12,747 bases of DNA, taken from contig JAGVNS010000067.1 in NCBI GenBank assembly GCA_020053155.1, forward strand, positions 1-12,747, in the 5' to 3' direction. The notes below the pieces were generated by a model that worked only from the letters and a program-made list of their open reading frames with translations, did no database searches and was not told the origin of the DNA. The translations under genes and the position numbers were made by a program. Source of the DNA: Nitrososphaerota archaeon (GTDB taxonomy: Archaea; Iainarchaeota; Iainarchaeia; Iainarchaeales; VGJJ01). Below are positions 12,306 through 12,747 of the stretch, one piece after another. How positions within the stretch are numbered: the first letter of the stretch is position 1; the number at the start of each line of letters is the position of its first letter.

Positions 12306-12728
12306 CTAGGAGAACGCTTTGAGACTGGTTTGGTCCGCCTGCTGGCGGACGTAGTTCGCTACGACTTCTTGATCGACGTCTCCCACGGTGCGACCGCACT
12401 TGCCACGACTCCAAAAGTGGCCGCGCGGATAACGGAGACGAAACTTTGGAAACTCGCGAAAGAGACTATACGCGCTCGCTCCTTTCAAAAGCCCGAGGGC
12501 TTTTGACGCGCTCATCGTCGGATGAGCGCTCACGAGCGCGTGAACGTGATCACTCATCACACTCAACTCAATAAACTGAATTCCGTGTCTCGAGGCCGCG
12601 GCCTCAAGGGCTCGCCGCACGGCGAGCCGGTACTTCTCTTTCCGCATGCACTGATAACGGTACTTGGTCGCCCAGACCAAGTGAAACATATTCTGATAAA
12701 CTCCAGCGCTATAGCTAATCAAACTCAT
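12306..12728 (-). CDS. tnpA: IS200/IS605-family Y1 transposase TnpA
   Basis: TnpA is the single-strand DNA transposase of this family; as a dimer it nicks the element ends and joins them through a phosphotyrosine. The 140-residue product is full length for the family. It has the opening FHLVWATKYR (15-24), the metal-binding HUH motif SDHVHALV (59-66, H61 and H63), LLKGASAYSLFREFP (80-94), FWSRGKCGRTVG (105-116), and the catalytic tyrosine Y126 in VANYVRQQ with the helper Gln130. All catalytic residues are present, so the enzyme could be active. AGGAG lies 9 nt before the ATG, a bacterial-style ribosome binding site in contrast to the leaderless neighbours. The coding sequence contains several perfect inverted repeats with 5- to 10-bp arms. 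Confidence 0.94.
   Translation of the reverse strand: MSLISYSAGVYQNMFHLVWATKYRYQCMRKEKYRLAVRRALEAAASRHGIQFIELSVMSDHVHALVSAHPTMSASKALGLLKGASAYSLFREFPKFRLRYPRGHFWSRGKCGRTVGDVDQEVVANYVRQQADQTSLKAFS
12333..12363. repeat. Two adjoining inverted repeats in the 3' part of tnpA
   Basis: GTCCGCC-TGCT-GGCGGAC (12333-12350, 7-bp arms) is directly followed by CGTAG-TTCG-CTACG (12350-12363, 5-bp arms with a TTCG loop). Both lie in codons around the catalytic tyrosine. They would fold into stable adjacent hairpins in mRNA or in single-stranded DNA. Confidence 0.6.
12485..12539. repeat. Cluster of three inverted repeats in the middle of tnpA
   Basis: A 10-bp-arm repeat (arms 12485-12494 and 12497-12506, arm sequence TCAAAAGCCC), a 9-bp-arm repeat (12508-12516 and 12521-12529, arm GCGCTCATC) and a 6-bp-arm repeat (12526-12531 and 12534-12539, arm GCGCTC) lie in succession. 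The second and third share bases and so are mutually exclusive folds. Confidence 0.65.
12592..12628. repeat. Two GC-rich inverted repeats in the 5' part of tnpA
   Basis: GAGGCCGCGGCCTC (12592-12605) is a perfect 14-bp palindrome. Three bases later GGCTCGCCG-CA-CGGCGAGCC (12609-12628) is a perfect repeat with 9-bp arms. Both are in the coding sequence upstream of the HUH motif codons. Confidence 0.65.
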
Positions 12729-12738
12729 AGAGGAAATC

Positions 12739-12743
12739 TCCTG
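12739..12743 (-). promoter_or_regulatory. Ribosome binding site of tnpA
   Basis: The minus strand reads AGGAG just upstream of the ATG at 12728 with a spacer of about 10 nt. The same bases form a short stem with AGGA at 12731-12734 (4-nt loop), so the site could be partly masked in mRNA, as is known for IS200 tnpA. The stem is only 4 bp, so this is a weak inference. Confidence 0.45.
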
Positions 12744-12747
12744 TCGA

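Larger units (their letters stand above)
12279..12747 (-). mobile_element. IS200/IS605-family insertion sequence (partial, runs off the window)
   Basis: The element holds a Y1 transposase gene on the minus strand and a hairpin end at 12279-12298 next to the broken hydrolase gene. Because tnpA reads leftward, this is the right (tnpA-distal) end. The left end would lie near or beyond 12747. Elements of this family move as single-stranded DNA and have no terminal inverted repeats or target duplications; they carry subterminal hairpins instead, as seen here. By hand count the region 12301-12720 is about 55% G+C, against about 41% in the adjoining hydrolase gene, consistent with acquisition from another source. 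No tnpB is visible, though one could lie beyond the edge. The exact right boundary is a few bases left of the hairpin and cannot be fixed without an empty site. Confidence 0.85.

Noticed and set aside
12485..12628. Repeats in tnpA as a CRISPR array
   Set aside because: The units are different palindromes without constant repeats or regular spacers, and they lie inside a conserved reading frame.

Overview
The window reads as a compact, mostly core-gene stretch of an archaeal genome, with a bacterial-looking insertion sequence at its right edge. Archaeal markers are an L35Ae-type ribosomal protein, an archaeal-type phenylalanyl-tRNA synthetase (PheS with N-terminal winged-helix modules followed by a ~550-residue PheT), RNase HII, FtsZ, and TATA-like boxes placed about 26-30 nt before many start codons, which implies leaderless mRNAs. 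Small membrane-anchored Cys-rich proteins and short intergenic gaps suggest a small-genome (DPANN-like) lineage. That placement is inference; the sequence alone does not fix the phylum.

Layout from left to right. A possible tail of an upstream gene (1-30) precedes a proline dehydrogenase (85-936, +). An unrecognised basic 158-residue protein (1012-1488, +) follows and converges on ftsZ (1492-2580, -). Next is a lipoprotein with a cupredoxin-like C-terminal domain (2744-3655, -), divergent from an scpB-like gene (3727-4473, +) that is followed after 9 nt by a SAM-dependent methyltransferase (4483-5277, +). rnhB (5274-5933, -) overlaps the methyltransferase stop and diverges from the L35Ae gene (6006-6269, +). 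A GT-A type glycosyltransferase (6306-7058, +) converges on the pheS-pheT operon (10300 down to 7075, -). A membrane-anchored eight-Cys protein (10417-10857, +) converges on a ZIP metal transporter (10866-11627, -). A tRNA-Ser(GCU) gene (11783-11866, +) is followed by an RBBP9/YdeN-like hydrolase (11903-12289, +) that is cut short by an IS200/IS605-type element carrying a Y1 (HUH) tnpA (12306-12728, -). The element continues to the window edge.

The genes do not form one obvious pathway. They cover cell division and chromosome segregation (ftsZ, scpB), translation (L35Ae, pheS/pheT, tRNA-Ser), replication and repair (rnhB), metal uptake, envelope and glycosylation functions, and proline catabolism. 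I see no defence system, CRISPR array or clearly new multi-gene system.

The points most worth a second look are these: the unusually dense set of perfect inverted repeats inside the tnpA coding sequence; the hairpin that would form essentially the whole 5' leader of the tRNA-Ser transcript; a 17-bp dyad lying on the rnhB/L35Ae divergent promoter; and one near-symmetric TATA box that may serve both the lipoprotein and scpB.
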